Of a stretch of DNA of 5,520 nt, positions 1 through 5,520 are shown in pieces; the stretch's first letter is position 1; each line of letters starts with the position of its first letter. Under the pieces are notes generated by a model. It did no database searches. It was not told the DNA's origin and saw only the letters and a program-made list of their open reading frames with translations. Position numbers and translations under genes: made by a program. The DNA comes from an uncultured Bacilli bacterium (GTDB lineage Bacteria; Bacillota_I; Bacilli_A; RFN20; CAG-826), in assembly GCA_934133115.1 (NCBI GenBank), contig CAKPAV010000127.1, forward strand, positions 1-5,520, in the 5' to 3' direction.

Positions 1-8
1 TTATAGTG

Positions 9-604
9 CTAGTCGCAATATGGTCCTCCACTAGCTAATGTATATTCACGTGTAAATTCCGTGTTATTAGCGTGAGCCTATCATAATTTAAAGCACACAT
101 TGCTGGGATATATTTTTCTAATCATAATTTGTTCATTAAATAACAAATTCCACAAGTATGGAACGTGGCGGTGTATTCATTTATTGAGGCACCATCTTCA
201 ACATCAAATTTCCAGGAATAAGGATTATTATTAGATTTACTCCACTCTGATGATTTTTTTAATCTATTTCTTCATTTTTCTATATAATTGACTTCTTTTT
301 TCGTAAATTTCATTATTTTATTTGTCATCATTGATAAGCGATAATATTCTCTTACTTCTTCAACTGCTGGGTCAAAATCTAAATTTAATAATATAGCACC
401 TAACATTGCGCAACTTAAGATATTAAAAACGAATCGATCTTTTTTATCAAATTTATCGATGCTTTTAATAATTTTCTTATATTTAACATGAGCATTTTTC
501 ATGATTTCTTTGTTGTTTTTTACATTCCAAACATCAACAAGCGATTTTTCAAATGTTTTCTTAAAAAATCCTCACATCATTTTAGGTAATAATCCATATT
601 TCAT
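9..604 (-). pseudogene. Broken ATC hydrolase-like gene (L-2-amino-thiazoline-4-carboxylate hydrolase family)
   Basis: Reading from ATG at 604-602, one frame continues to about position 80. It is interrupted only by three TGA codons, at 574-572, 274-272 and 124-122. Near 77-80 the reading must shift by one missing base. The new frame then gives TEFTREYTLASGGPYCD and ends at TAG 11-9. Together the pieces give about 195 residues, roughly full length for this family. Recognisable landmarks are CGICYLMNKL, YIPAMC and the Cys-containing tail SGGPYCD, all recalled from the family rather than searched. Characterised members hydrolyse L-ATC on a route to L-cysteine; the role of gut Bacillota homologues is unsettled. 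AGGAG at 620-616, 11 nt upstream, supports the ATG at 604. The 76-codon open stretch at 502-272 is just the piece between two TGA codons, not a separate gene. The codons after the TAG would read H-Y, so the TAG may also be premature. Decay is the simplest explanation; TGA read as Trp would still leave the frameshift. Confidence 0.72.
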
Positions 605-615
605 AGTTAAACACA

Positions 616-620
616 CTCCT
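616..620 (-). promoter_or_regulatory. Shine-Dalgarno site of the broken hydrolase gene
   Basis: AGGAG on the minus strand lies 11 nt before the ATG at 604-602. It is the only good ribosome site in front of this reading frame. It fixes the start upstream of the first TGA, so the 502 ATG is an internal methionine. Confidence 0.55.
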
Positions 621-621
621 A

Positions 622-637
622 GTTAGTTATATCTAAC
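622..637. promoter_or_regulatory. Near-perfect 16-bp palindrome, probable operator at a start site
   Basis: The plus strand reads GTTAGTTATATCTAAC, in which seven of eight base pairs are symmetric. It begins 4 bp downstream of the TATAAT box at 641-646. It therefore covers the predicted transcription start (about 634) of the minus-strand hydrolase gene. A dyad of this length and position is typical of a dimeric repressor site (TetR or MarR type). No cognate regulator can be assigned: the MarR operator copies at 4978-5028 differ in sequence. Confidence 0.5.
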
Positions 638-640
638 AAG

Positions 641-669
641 ATTATAAAGCAAGCATATGCTTTTGTAAA
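641..669 (-). promoter_or_regulatory. Sigma-A-type promoter of the broken hydrolase gene
   Basis: The minus strand carries a -35 box TTTACA (669-664, five of six consensus bases), a 17-bp spacer and a perfect -10 box TATAAT (646-641). Transcription should start near 634, about 30 nt before the ATG. This is the best-matching promoter in the window, although the gene it drives is broken. Confidence 0.7.
651..662. repeat. Perfect 12-bp palindrome inside the promoter spacer
   Basis: AAGCATATGCTT is a perfect dyad lying wholly within the 17-bp spacer (647-663) between the -35 and -10 boxes of the minus-strand promoter. A protein bound there would block RNA polymerase. With no T-run or loop it is not a terminator. 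Its use as an operator is inference. Confidence 0.4.
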
Positions 670-686
670 TGTATTAATATGATGAT

Positions 687-700
687 TTAAAACGCTTTCA
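687..700. promoter_or_regulatory. cre-like (CcpA) site candidate
   Basis: TTAAAACGCTTTCA matches 13 of 14 positions of the catabolite-responsive element consensus TGWAANCGNTNWCA; only the second base differs. It lies in the divergent region, about 18 bp upstream of the hydrolase -35 box and upstream of the kinase promoter candidate. Carbon-catabolite control of either gene is possible. A 13/14 match to a degenerate motif can also occur by chance in AT-rich DNA. Confidence 0.35.
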
Positions 701-722
701 TTTAAATAAAACAAAAATACTA

Positions 723-751
723 TTGCCGTTAACTTTCTGTTACTTTAAAAT
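723..751 (+). promoter_or_regulatory. Candidate promoter of the kinase gene
   Basis: TTGCCG (723-728, four of six) and TAAAAT (746-751, five of six) are separated by 17 bp, giving a start near 758 and a leader of about 40 nt. An alternative is TTTAAA (744-749), 17 bp, then TATAAA (767-772). The region is so AT-rich that neither assignment is secure. Confidence 0.35.
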
Positions 752-787
752 TAAAAGGTATTTATTTATAAAATCATTTTGAAAGTT

Positions 788-792
788 GAGGT
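788..792 (+). promoter_or_regulatory. Shine-Dalgarno site that decides the kinase start
   Basis: GAGGT precedes the ATG at 800 by 7 nt, an ideal spacing. The upstream in-frame TTG at 779 has only AT-rich sequence before it, so the seven extra N-terminal residues it would add are not supported. Confidence 0.7.
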
Positions 793-799
793 AAGAAAC

Positions 800-1267
800 A
801 TGGTTACTGTTCATATGCTCGTAGGCATTCCAGGTTCTGGAAAATCCACATATTCAAACAATGTATTAGCAAAGGAATTTAATTGTCGTATTGTTACTAC
901 TGATGGCATTAGAATGGAACATCCTGATTGGCCAGAGAGCCAAGTTTGGCCAGAAGTATATCGTCGTATTGCGGAAGATATTACTAATGGCAAAGATGTT
1001 ATATATGATGCTACAAGCCCAACACCAAAAGTTCGCGCTCGTTTTTTTCAAAGAATTAAAGAATTAATTCCTGAAGCCCAATTCCGTGTTATTGCTTATT
1101 TTTTCCCAACTCCTACTAATATTTGCTATCAAAGAATTGAAAAACGTAACCAAGTACCTGGTGAACACTATTTCCCACTAGATCAACTAGAAGGATATGC
1201 TACAACTATCACTCGTCCTAGTGTTGATGAAGGATTCGATTGCGTTAAAGACATTATTACCTATTAA
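800..1267 (+). CDS. Small P-loop kinase, polynucleotide kinase-like (AAA_33 type)
   Basis: This 155-residue cytosolic protein is a single P-loop domain of the zeta-toxin/T4 Pnkp-like kinase class, predicted to transfer ATP phosphate to a hydroxyl group. Walker A is GIPGSGKST at residues 9-17 (K15, S16). TTDGIR supplies D35 and R38, and the basic EKRN segment places R116 in the presumed lid. VIYDATS (67-73) fits the conserved DxT/N strand, and PSVDEGFD (140-147) is the usual C-terminal motif of this group. As I recall T4 Pnkp, its 5'-kinase uses K15, S16, D35 and R38 at the same numbers. The ATG at 800 is chosen because GAGGT (788-792) lies 7 nt upstream. A longer in-frame TTG at 779 would place that ribosome site inside the coding region. 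It is monocistronic, with no phosphatase or ligase partner beside it, so the substrate (RNA/DNA end or small molecule) is unknown. The kinase fold is confident; the substrate is not. Confidence 0.85.
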   Translation: MVTVHMLVGIPGSGKSTYSNNVLAKEFNCRIVTTDGIRMEHPDWPESQVWPEVYRRIAEDITNGKDVIYDATSPTPKVRARFFQRIKELIPEAQFRVIAYFFPTPTNICYQRIEKRNQVPGEHYFPLDQLEGYATTITRPSVDEGFDCVKDIITY

Positions 1268-1291
1268 TACTTTTTAAATTCCATATTTTAA

Positions 1292-1322
1292 AAAAGGCAA
1301 CGTTTGCTCAACGCTGCCTTTT
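1292..1322. terminator. Bidirectional intrinsic terminator between convergent genes
   Basis: The stem AAAAGGCA-A-CGTT pairs with AACG-C-TGCCTTTT around a TGCTC loop, with one A/C mismatch. A T-run follows on the plus strand (1319-1322), and the A-run at 1290-1295 becomes a T-run on the minus strand. It lies 24 bp after the kinase stop and 4 bp after the ABC operon stop, so it can end both transcripts. Confidence 0.85.
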
Positions 1323-1326
1323 ATAT

Positions 1327-3180
1327 TTATGCTTTAGCTAATTTTTTCATAGCCGTATCAATTGCCCCATCATTACCTTCATCAAATTGGGAATTATATA
1401 ATGAAGCATAAACACCATTTTTAGCAAGTAATTCTTGATGATTACCTTGCTCTATAATATCCCCATCTTTAAGAACTAAGATGACATCAGCATTTTTAAT
1501 TGTGGATAAACGATGTGCGATAACAAATGATGTAAGATTACTTGTTAATTGATCCATAGCCTTTTGAATTAATATTTCTGTTCTTGTATCAACATTAGAT
1601 GTTGCTTCATCTAATATTAACATTGGTGAATCTTGAATCATGGCTCGAGCAATAGTAAATAGTTGCTTTTGTCCAATTGATAATGATGTATTATCATTTA
1701 ATACTGTATCATAGCCATTTTCTAATGATTCAATAAATTCGGAAATGCCACATTCTTTACAAGCTTCCTTAATTTTTTCCTCACTTACATTAGGAGTATT
1801 GAAAGTCAAATTTTCTTTAATTGTTCCTTCAAATAGCCATGTATCTTGAAGAACCATCGAGAATAATGAATGCACATCTTCTCTTTTCATATCTTTAATA
1901 TTAATTCCATCAATAGAAATACTACCACTTATTGGTTCATAGAAGCGCATTAATAAGTTTACTAGAGTTGTTTTTCCCGCTCCAGTAGGTCCTACAATTG
2001 CAACTTTTTGACCTTTTTTAACTTGACAAGAGAAATCTTTAATAACAATTTTATCTGGTGCATCATCATAACTAAAAGCGACATGATCAAATGTTACATT
2101 ACCTTCTACATGTTCAATTCTAGTCACTTTATCACTTTCATCTTCAAGTTCCGCTTCATTTAAGAAGCCAAATACCCTTTCGCTTGCCGCCATACAAGAT
2201 TGTAAGCTACTTGCACCTTGTGATAATGAAGATAAAGGTTGAGTAAATAAACGTACATATACTAAGAAAGCCGAAATTACGCCAAAGGTAATATCTCCGT
2301 TTATTACTCTAATTGCACCGACAATACAAACTGCCACATAACCAATATTACCGATAAATGTCATTAAGGTTGGCATCATTCCTGATAATAATTGTGACAT
2401 TAAGTTTGCTTTTCTTACTGCTTTATTATAAGTCACAAATTTTTCTTTAACTTCTTTATTCGCATTACTAACTCTTACCACATCATGTCCAGAATACATT
2501 TCTTCAATATATCCGTTAAGCGCACCTAATGATACTTGACGAGCTTTGAAGTATTTTTGTGATACTTTGATAATTACTATCATCAAAGCGAATCCTAAAA
2601 TAGTTGATAAAATCGCAGTCAATGCCATTGGCGCATCAGTCACAAACATCATAATTACACAAAACACGAATTGACAAATAGCACTAACAACAGAAGAAAC
2701 ACTATTATTAAGCGCATCAATAATTGTATCAACATCATTAGTAATTCTACTTAATACATCACCATATGTATTTCTTGAAAAATATGATAATGGTACTTTA
2801 TTAATTTTTCTTTCTAAGTCTGAACGTAATTTCTTTGATATTTTTAAAGCAACACGCGCTAGAATGAAAGAGGTAAAGAATGTGCATATCGCACTTATTA
2901 TATAAATAATAAGTAAGGAAATGGCAACAACCGCAATATCTTTTAAAGGAATATCAGTCCACATATGTGTTTCTTTAAGGGAAGTAAATGCATTACTAAT
3001 AATATCAGTAATTTCTTTTAATTTATCTGGGCCAAGAACTGTAAGTATTGATCCAACTCCCGCTAAAACAAGACTAATAATTATTAAAGGTAGGTAAGGT
3101 TTAATATAACGAATTAATTGGCGAGATGCTTCTTTAGAGTTTTTCGCCTTTTGGTTTATTTGCATATGTCCTCTTGGCAT
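1327..3180 (-). CDS. ABC exporter half-transporter, TM288-like subunit with canonical Walker B
   Basis: This 617-residue membrane ATPase is the second gene of the exporter pair and probably forms the catalytic side of a heterodimeric multidrug exporter. About six membrane segments (roughly 30-50, 82-108, 160-180, 185-206, 265-290, 297-313) precede a nucleotide-binding domain from about 360. That domain has A-loop Y371, Walker A GPTGAGKTT (397-405, K403), Q-loop Q445, Walker B LILDEATSNVD (D524, catalytic E525) and switch H556 in IAHRLST. The signature motif is LSIGQ (500-504) instead of LSGGQ, the change expected in the subunit that gives its signature to a degenerate ATP site. The start at 3180 follows GGGGG (3194-3190) by 9 nt. 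It lies 2 bp after the upstream stop, so translation is probably coupled. A later ATG (codon 6) has its purine-rich stretch too close to serve. The family is TM287/288, EfrAB or LmrCD-like; the transported compound cannot be read from sequence. Confidence 0.93.
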   Translation of the reverse strand: MPRGHMQINQKAKNSKEASRQLIRYIKPYLPLIIISLVLAGVGSILTVLGPDKLKEITDIISNAFTSLKETHMWTDIPLKDIAVVAISLLIIYIISAICTFFTSFILARVALKISKKLRSDLERKINKVPLSYFSRNTYGDVLSRITNDVDTIIDALNNSVSSVVSAICQFVFCVIMMFVTDAPMALTAILSTILGFALMIVIIKVSQKYFKARQVSLGALNGYIEEMYSGHDVVRVSNANKEVKEKFVTYNKAVRKANLMSQLLSGMMPTLMTFIGNIGYVAVCIVGAIRVINGDITFGVISAFLVYVRLFTQPLSSLSQGASSLQSCMAASERVFGFLNEAELEDESDKVTRIEHVEGNVTFDHVAFSYDDAPDKIVIKDFSCQVKKGQKVAIVGPTGAGKTTLVNLLMRFYEPISGSISIDGINIKDMKREDVHSLFSMVLQDTWLFEGTIKENLTFNTPNVSEEKIKEACKECGISEFIESLENGYDTVLNDNTSLSIGQKQLFTIARAMIQDSPMLILDEATSNVDTRTEILIQKAMDQLTSNLTSFVIAHRLSTIKNADVILVLKDGDIIEQGNHQELLAKNGVYASLYNSQFDEGNDGAIDTAMKKLAKA

Positions 3181-3182
3181 AA

Positions 3183-4931
3183 TTATTTTCCCCCTTTCAA
3201 TTCATTTTCATCTAATTGGGAAGTAGCAATTTCATAGTAGACTTTACAATTTTTAAGCAAGTCTTCATGTTTTCCCATTCCTACAATTTTTCCATGATCA
3301 AGTACTACAATCTTATCAGCGTTTTTAATCGTACCAATTCTTTGAGCTACTATTACGACTGTGGTACCTTTTAATTTGGTTTTCAAATCATTTCGTAAGT
3401 TTTTATCAGTTTTATAATCAAGGGCTGAGAATGAATCATCAAATATAACAATTTCGCTATTTCTAACTAAAGCACGAGCAATACACATTCTTTGCTTTTG
3501 TCCACCTGATAAGTTATTACCACGTTCCGCAATCATATGATTTTCTTTATTCTCTAATTTTGAAACAAATTCTTCTGCTTGGGCAATGGAAATAGCATTT
3601 TTAACATCTTCATCAGTTGCATCATTTTTACCAAACGTAACATTATCTTTGACAGTATCAGAGAATAGTTCGGCTTTTTGTGGGACAAGCGCTACTTTCG
3701 AATATAAAGTGTCAAATGTTAAATCTTTAATGTTAACGCCATCAACAAGTACTTCACCCTTGCTAGCATCATATAATCTTGAAGCAAGTCCAACAATTGT
3801 AGATTTGCCACATCCCGTTGCGCCAATAAAGGCAATAGTTTCGCCTTTATTAACTTTGAAAGTGATATTTTCTAGAACATCTTTTCCATCACCATAATGA
3901 AAAGATACATCCTTAAATTCTAACGTTCCTTCTTCTTTTACTTCACTAAGTGTTCCTTCATTAATTGCTAACGGAGTCTCCATAACTTCATTAATTCTTT
4001 TTGCGGATACTTGTGCTCTTGGAAGCATCATAAATATCATTGCTAAGAACATAAATGCTTGAATAACATACATCGCATAAGATGAAAATACCATAATGTT
4101 TCCAAACACTTCAACTTTATTAGGTAATTCCGCACCATTAATTAATGAGGCACCAATCCAATATATAAATAAGGTTAAAGATGACATAACTAGTGACATC
4201 ACTGGTGACATAAATGAGAAAGCCGTTCTATTAAATATTTGGGTATTAATTAATTCGTTATTCTTTTCATCGAATTTTTCTTGTTCATAATCTTCCGCAT
4301 TAAAAGCACGAACAACTTTATTACCTGTTAATGTTTCTCGAGCAATTCTATTAACATCATCAGTCAATTTTTGCACTAATTTAAATCTTGGTAATACTAG
4401 ATACATAATAATTAAAATAGTACCAACAATAATCACAACTGCGGCGGCAGTAAGTAAAGATAATTCTAAACTCTTATTAACAATTTTAATAATTGCGGTA
4501 ATTGCAAGAATAGGTGCTTTAATTAACATCATTAATCCCATTGATATAATCATTTGGATTTGGGTTATATCGTTTGTGGTTCTTGTAATTAAAGAAGCTG
4601 TTGAAAAGTTTTTCATTCTTGTTGTGTCTAAATCCATGATGTGATTAAATAATTTTTCACGAGTTTCATAACTTAAATCCGCACTAACATATGATGAAAT
4701 AAATGTGGAAATAATTGAACCTACTGTACTTCCTAAAGCACAGGCAATCATTTTTCCACCCGCTATCCAAACATCACTAACACTATTAGTGCCGCTTTGA
4801 ATAATGACTGTAATATCTTTCATATAATCAGGAAGTAATAATTCTAAATACACACAACTACATAGAATCACTACTTCTAATAATATTAATAGCCAATCTT
4901 TAGCTTTTAAATTCTTTAATATTTTTATCAT
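3183..4931 (-). CDS. ABC exporter half-transporter, TM287-like subunit with degenerate ATP site
   Basis: This 582-residue membrane ATPase is the first gene of the exporter operon and partner of the following half-transporter. Membrane segments lie roughly at 13-34, 58-82, 130-150, 156-181, 240-263 and 274-302. The nucleotide-binding domain starts near 337, with A-loop Y346, Walker A GATGCGKST (370-378, K376), Q-loop Q418 and a canonical signature LSGGQ (474-478). Two catalytic positions are changed. Walker B reads IVIFDDS, so D499 replaces the catalytic glutamate, and the switch motif reads VAQRIGT, so Q530 replaces histidine. The same two changes mark the noncatalytic subunit of TM287/288-type heterodimers. 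AGGAGGA (4947-4941) lies 9 nt before the ATG at 4931, a strong start. The divergent MarR gene and shared operators suggest induction by toxic compounds; a multidrug role is inferred from family and context. Confidence 0.93.
   Translation of the reverse strand: MIKILKNLKAKDWLLILLEVVILCSCVYLELLLPDYMKDITVIIQSGTNSVSDVWIAGGKMIACALGSTVGSIISTFISSYVSADLSYETREKLFNHIMDLDTTRMKNFSTASLITRTTNDITQIQMIISMGLMMLIKAPILAITAIIKIVNKSLELSLLTAAAVVIIVGTILIIMYLVLPRFKLVQKLTDDVNRIARETLTGNKVVRAFNAEDYEQEKFDEKNNELINTQIFNRTAFSFMSPVMSLVMSSLTLFIYWIGASLINGAELPNKVEVFGNIMVFSSYAMYVIQAFMFLAMIFMMLPRAQVSAKRINEVMETPLAINEGTLSEVKEEGTLEFKDVSFHYGDGKDVLENITFKVNKGETIAFIGATGCGKSTIVGLASRLYDASKGEVLVDGVNIKDLTFDTLYSKVALVPQKAELFSDTVKDNVTFGKNDATDEDVKNAISIAQAEEFVSKLENKENHMIAERGNNLSGGQKQRMCIARALVRNSEIVIFDDSFSALDYKTDKNLRNDLKTKLKGTTVVIVAQRIGTIKNADKIVVLDHGKIVGMGKHEDLLKNCKVYYEIATSQLDENELKGGK
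3190..3194 (-). promoter_or_regulatory. Ribosome site of the second ABC gene, inside the first
   Basis: AAAGGGGG on the minus strand codes for the last residues of the first ABC protein and serves as the ribosome site 9 nt before the ATG at 3180. This placement couples translation of the two subunits, suiting a 1:1 heterodimer. Confidence 0.65.
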
Positions 4932-4962
4932 AATTTAAATTCCTCCTTTTTTTGATATCATA

Positions 4963-4991
4963 AGTTTAATAGCATCGATGTTAATTGTCAA
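4963..4991 (-). promoter_or_regulatory. Candidate promoter of the ABC exporter operon
   Basis: The minus strand has a perfect -35 TTGACA (4991-4986), 17 bp, then TAAACT (4968-4963, four of six). A closer alternative -10, TATTAA with an upstream TG (4971-4966), has only a 14-bp spacer. The leader would be about 25 nt and contains the AGGAGGA ribosome site. Confidence 0.5.
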
Positions 4992-4993
4992 CA
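4978..4993 (-). promoter_or_regulatory. Operator copy 1, over the ABC promoter -35 box
   Basis: The minus strand reads TGTTGACAATTAACAT, which shares 14 of 16 bases with the plus-strand element at 5013-5028. The element is itself partly symmetric (GTT...AAC). It overlaps the TTGACA of the exporter promoter, a position suited to repression. Binding by the adjacent MarR protein is inferred from position, symmetry and repetition. Confidence 0.55.
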
Positions 4994-5012
4994 TTTATTT
5001 ACTTTTGTTTTT

Positions 5013-5028
5013 TGTTGACATTTAACTT
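5013..5028 (+). promoter_or_regulatory. Operator copy 2, over the MarR-side TTGACA box
   Basis: The plus strand reads TGTTGACATTTAACTT, the inverted partner of the element at 4978-4993, with centres about 35 bp apart. It contains TTGACA at 5015-5020. This fits autoregulation of the MarR gene by the same protein that controls the exporter. Confidence 0.55.
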
Positions 5029-5043
5029 TACTTCATTCATACT
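5015..5043 (+). promoter_or_regulatory. Candidate promoter of the MarR gene
   Basis: TTGACA (5015-5020) is followed at 17 bp by CATACT (5038-5043, four of six); TACTAT at 5040-5045 with a 19-bp spacer is an alternative. The predicted start, about 5050, falls on the GAGGTG ribosome site (5050-5055). The leader would then be extremely short, and the -10 assignment is doubtful. Confidence 0.3.
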
Positions 5044-5060
5044 ATTATTGAGGTGTTAAT

Positions 5061-5519
5061 ATGACAAGAAACGAACTTATCAAATTAATTAGTAATGAAT
5101 CATTATTATTTTTTCCTGCTATTAAAGACGCTATTACAAGATGTAATGAAATAGTGGAAAAGCCAAAATTTTCTCCACTTCAAATGTTAACATTATCTTA
5201 TATTGGTATTTCTAATAGAAAAAACAATAATAAAGGCATAACCATGAAAGATATTGCTACTTTTATTGGAGTATCTAAACAACAATGTACTAAAATAGTT
5301 GATGAACTTGATAAAGCTAAATGCGTAACTCGTGAATTAAATGTAAATAATCGCCGGGAAATATTAGTTAAATTAACTGATCAAGGAATTATTGAACTTA
5401 AATCAGCAGAAAAAATACGTGTTAAAAACTTAACTGAAAAATACGCTCATTTATCTGATCAAGAATTAGAAACAATCTATCATCATTTACATGAAATTTC
5501 ATCTATTGTTAATAAATAA
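5061..5519 (+). CDS. MarR-family winged-helix transcriptional regulator
   Basis: This 152-residue cytosolic, presumably dimeric repressor has the normal MarR length and layout. Helical dimer segments lie at about 1-50 and 108-150 around a winged helix-turn-helix. The DNA-binding unit runs through TMKDIATFIGVS (61-72), the recognition helix KQQCTKIVDELDKA (73-86) and a wing with NVNNRRE (94-100), followed by the usual LTDQG (105-109). The wing keeps the paired arginines R98-R99 but lacks the acidic residue of the common DxRR motif. Cysteines are C28, C76 (recognition helix) and C88; a redox role is not supported by alignment to known sensors. GAGGTG lies 5 nt before the ATG. The gene is divergent from the ABC exporter pair across 129 bp containing twin operators, so it probably represses both. 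Ligand release by drugs is the family norm; the ligand is unknown. Confidence 0.9.
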   Translation: MTRNELIKLISNESLLFFPAIKDAITRCNEIVEKPKFSPLQMLTLSYIGISNRKNNNKGITMKDIATFIGVSKQQCTKIVDELDKAKCVTRELNVNNRREILVKLTDQGIIELKSAEKIRVKNLTEKYAHLSDQELETIYHHLHEISSIVNK

Positions 5520-5520
5520 G

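Noticed and set aside
1..90. Programmed frameshift at the end of the hydrolase-like gene
   Set aside because: No slippery heptamer or downstream hairpin is visible near 77-80, and three nonsense codons in the same gene make a simple deletion more likely.
779..799. TTG start extending the kinase by seven residues
   Set aside because: The good ribosome site (788-792) would fall inside the coding sequence, and the ATG at 800 has ideal spacing to it.
605..799. Riboswitch, small RNA or CRISPR repeats in the intergenic region
   Set aside because: No conserved aptamer, no T-run terminator hairpin and no regularly spaced repeats are seen; only promoter elements and short dyads.
811..1051. Two overlapping minus-strand open frames of about 60 codons
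   Set aside because: They lie antisense inside the kinase gene, lack ribosome sites and have no recognisable domain.
3586..3897. Plus-strand open frame of 103 codons
   Set aside because: It is the antisense shadow of the first ABC gene's nucleotide-binding domain, with no ribosome site and a composition typical of reverse-frame translation.
4096..4290. Plus-strand open frame of 64 codons
   Set aside because: It is antisense to the membrane domain of the first ABC gene and has no supporting start signal.
5286..5330. Redox sensing by MarR cysteines C76 and C88
   Set aside because: C88 aligns by eye with a tryptophan of E. coli MarR, not with its Cys80, and there is no N-terminal OhrR-type cysteine.
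1..5520. Insertion sequence or other mobile element
   Set aside because: No transposase, terminal inverted repeats or target duplications are visible around the broken gene or the exporter locus.

Overview
The window is AT-rich (G+C clearly below 40%) with strong AGGAGG-type Shine-Dalgarno sites, short intergenic gaps and only TAA stops on the four intact genes. This fits a low-GC Bacillota lineage or a Mollicutes-adjacent one, such as Erysipelotrichia or RF39-like Bacilli. That placement is inferred from style, not from a marker gene. The intact genes read cleanly in the standard bacterial code, with all seven of their Trp codons being TGG.

Layout. (1) Positions 9-604, minus strand: a broken gene of the L-2-amino-thiazoline-4-carboxylate hydrolase (ATC hydrolase) type, carrying three in-frame TGA codons and one frameshift. 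Its promoter (TTTACA, 17 bp, TATAAT) and a start-site palindrome still look intact. (2) Positions 605-799: a compact divergent regulatory region with two palindromes, a CcpA/cre-like site and a weak promoter for the next gene. (3) Positions 800-1267, plus strand: a small P-loop kinase with the residue layout of the T4 polynucleotide kinase 5'-kinase domain. (4) Positions 1292-1322: a hairpin that can terminate both convergent units. (5) Positions 1327-4931, minus strand: two half-size ABC exporters, 2 bp apart and translationally coupled. (6) Positions 4932-5060: a divergent promoter region holding two near-identical inverted operator copies. (7) Positions 5061-5519, plus strand: a MarR-family regulator.

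How the genes work together. The MarR gene and the two ABC genes form the familiar arrangement of a drug-responsive repressor divergent from a heterodimeric multidrug exporter. The two ABC proteins have matching defects. The first lacks the Walker B glutamate and the switch histidine, and the second has a damaged signature motif (LSIGQ). All three changes fall in the same composite ATP site, as in TM287/288-type heterodimers, so the pair should have one catalytic and one degenerate site. The twin operators lie over TTGACA boxes facing both ways, which suggests one repressor controls both directions. The kinase and the broken hydrolase gene show no obvious functional link to the exporter.

No wholly new system is evident. 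The points most worth a second look are the twin inverted operators, the three-TGA plus frameshift gene behind an intact regulated promoter, and the palindromes at that promoter.
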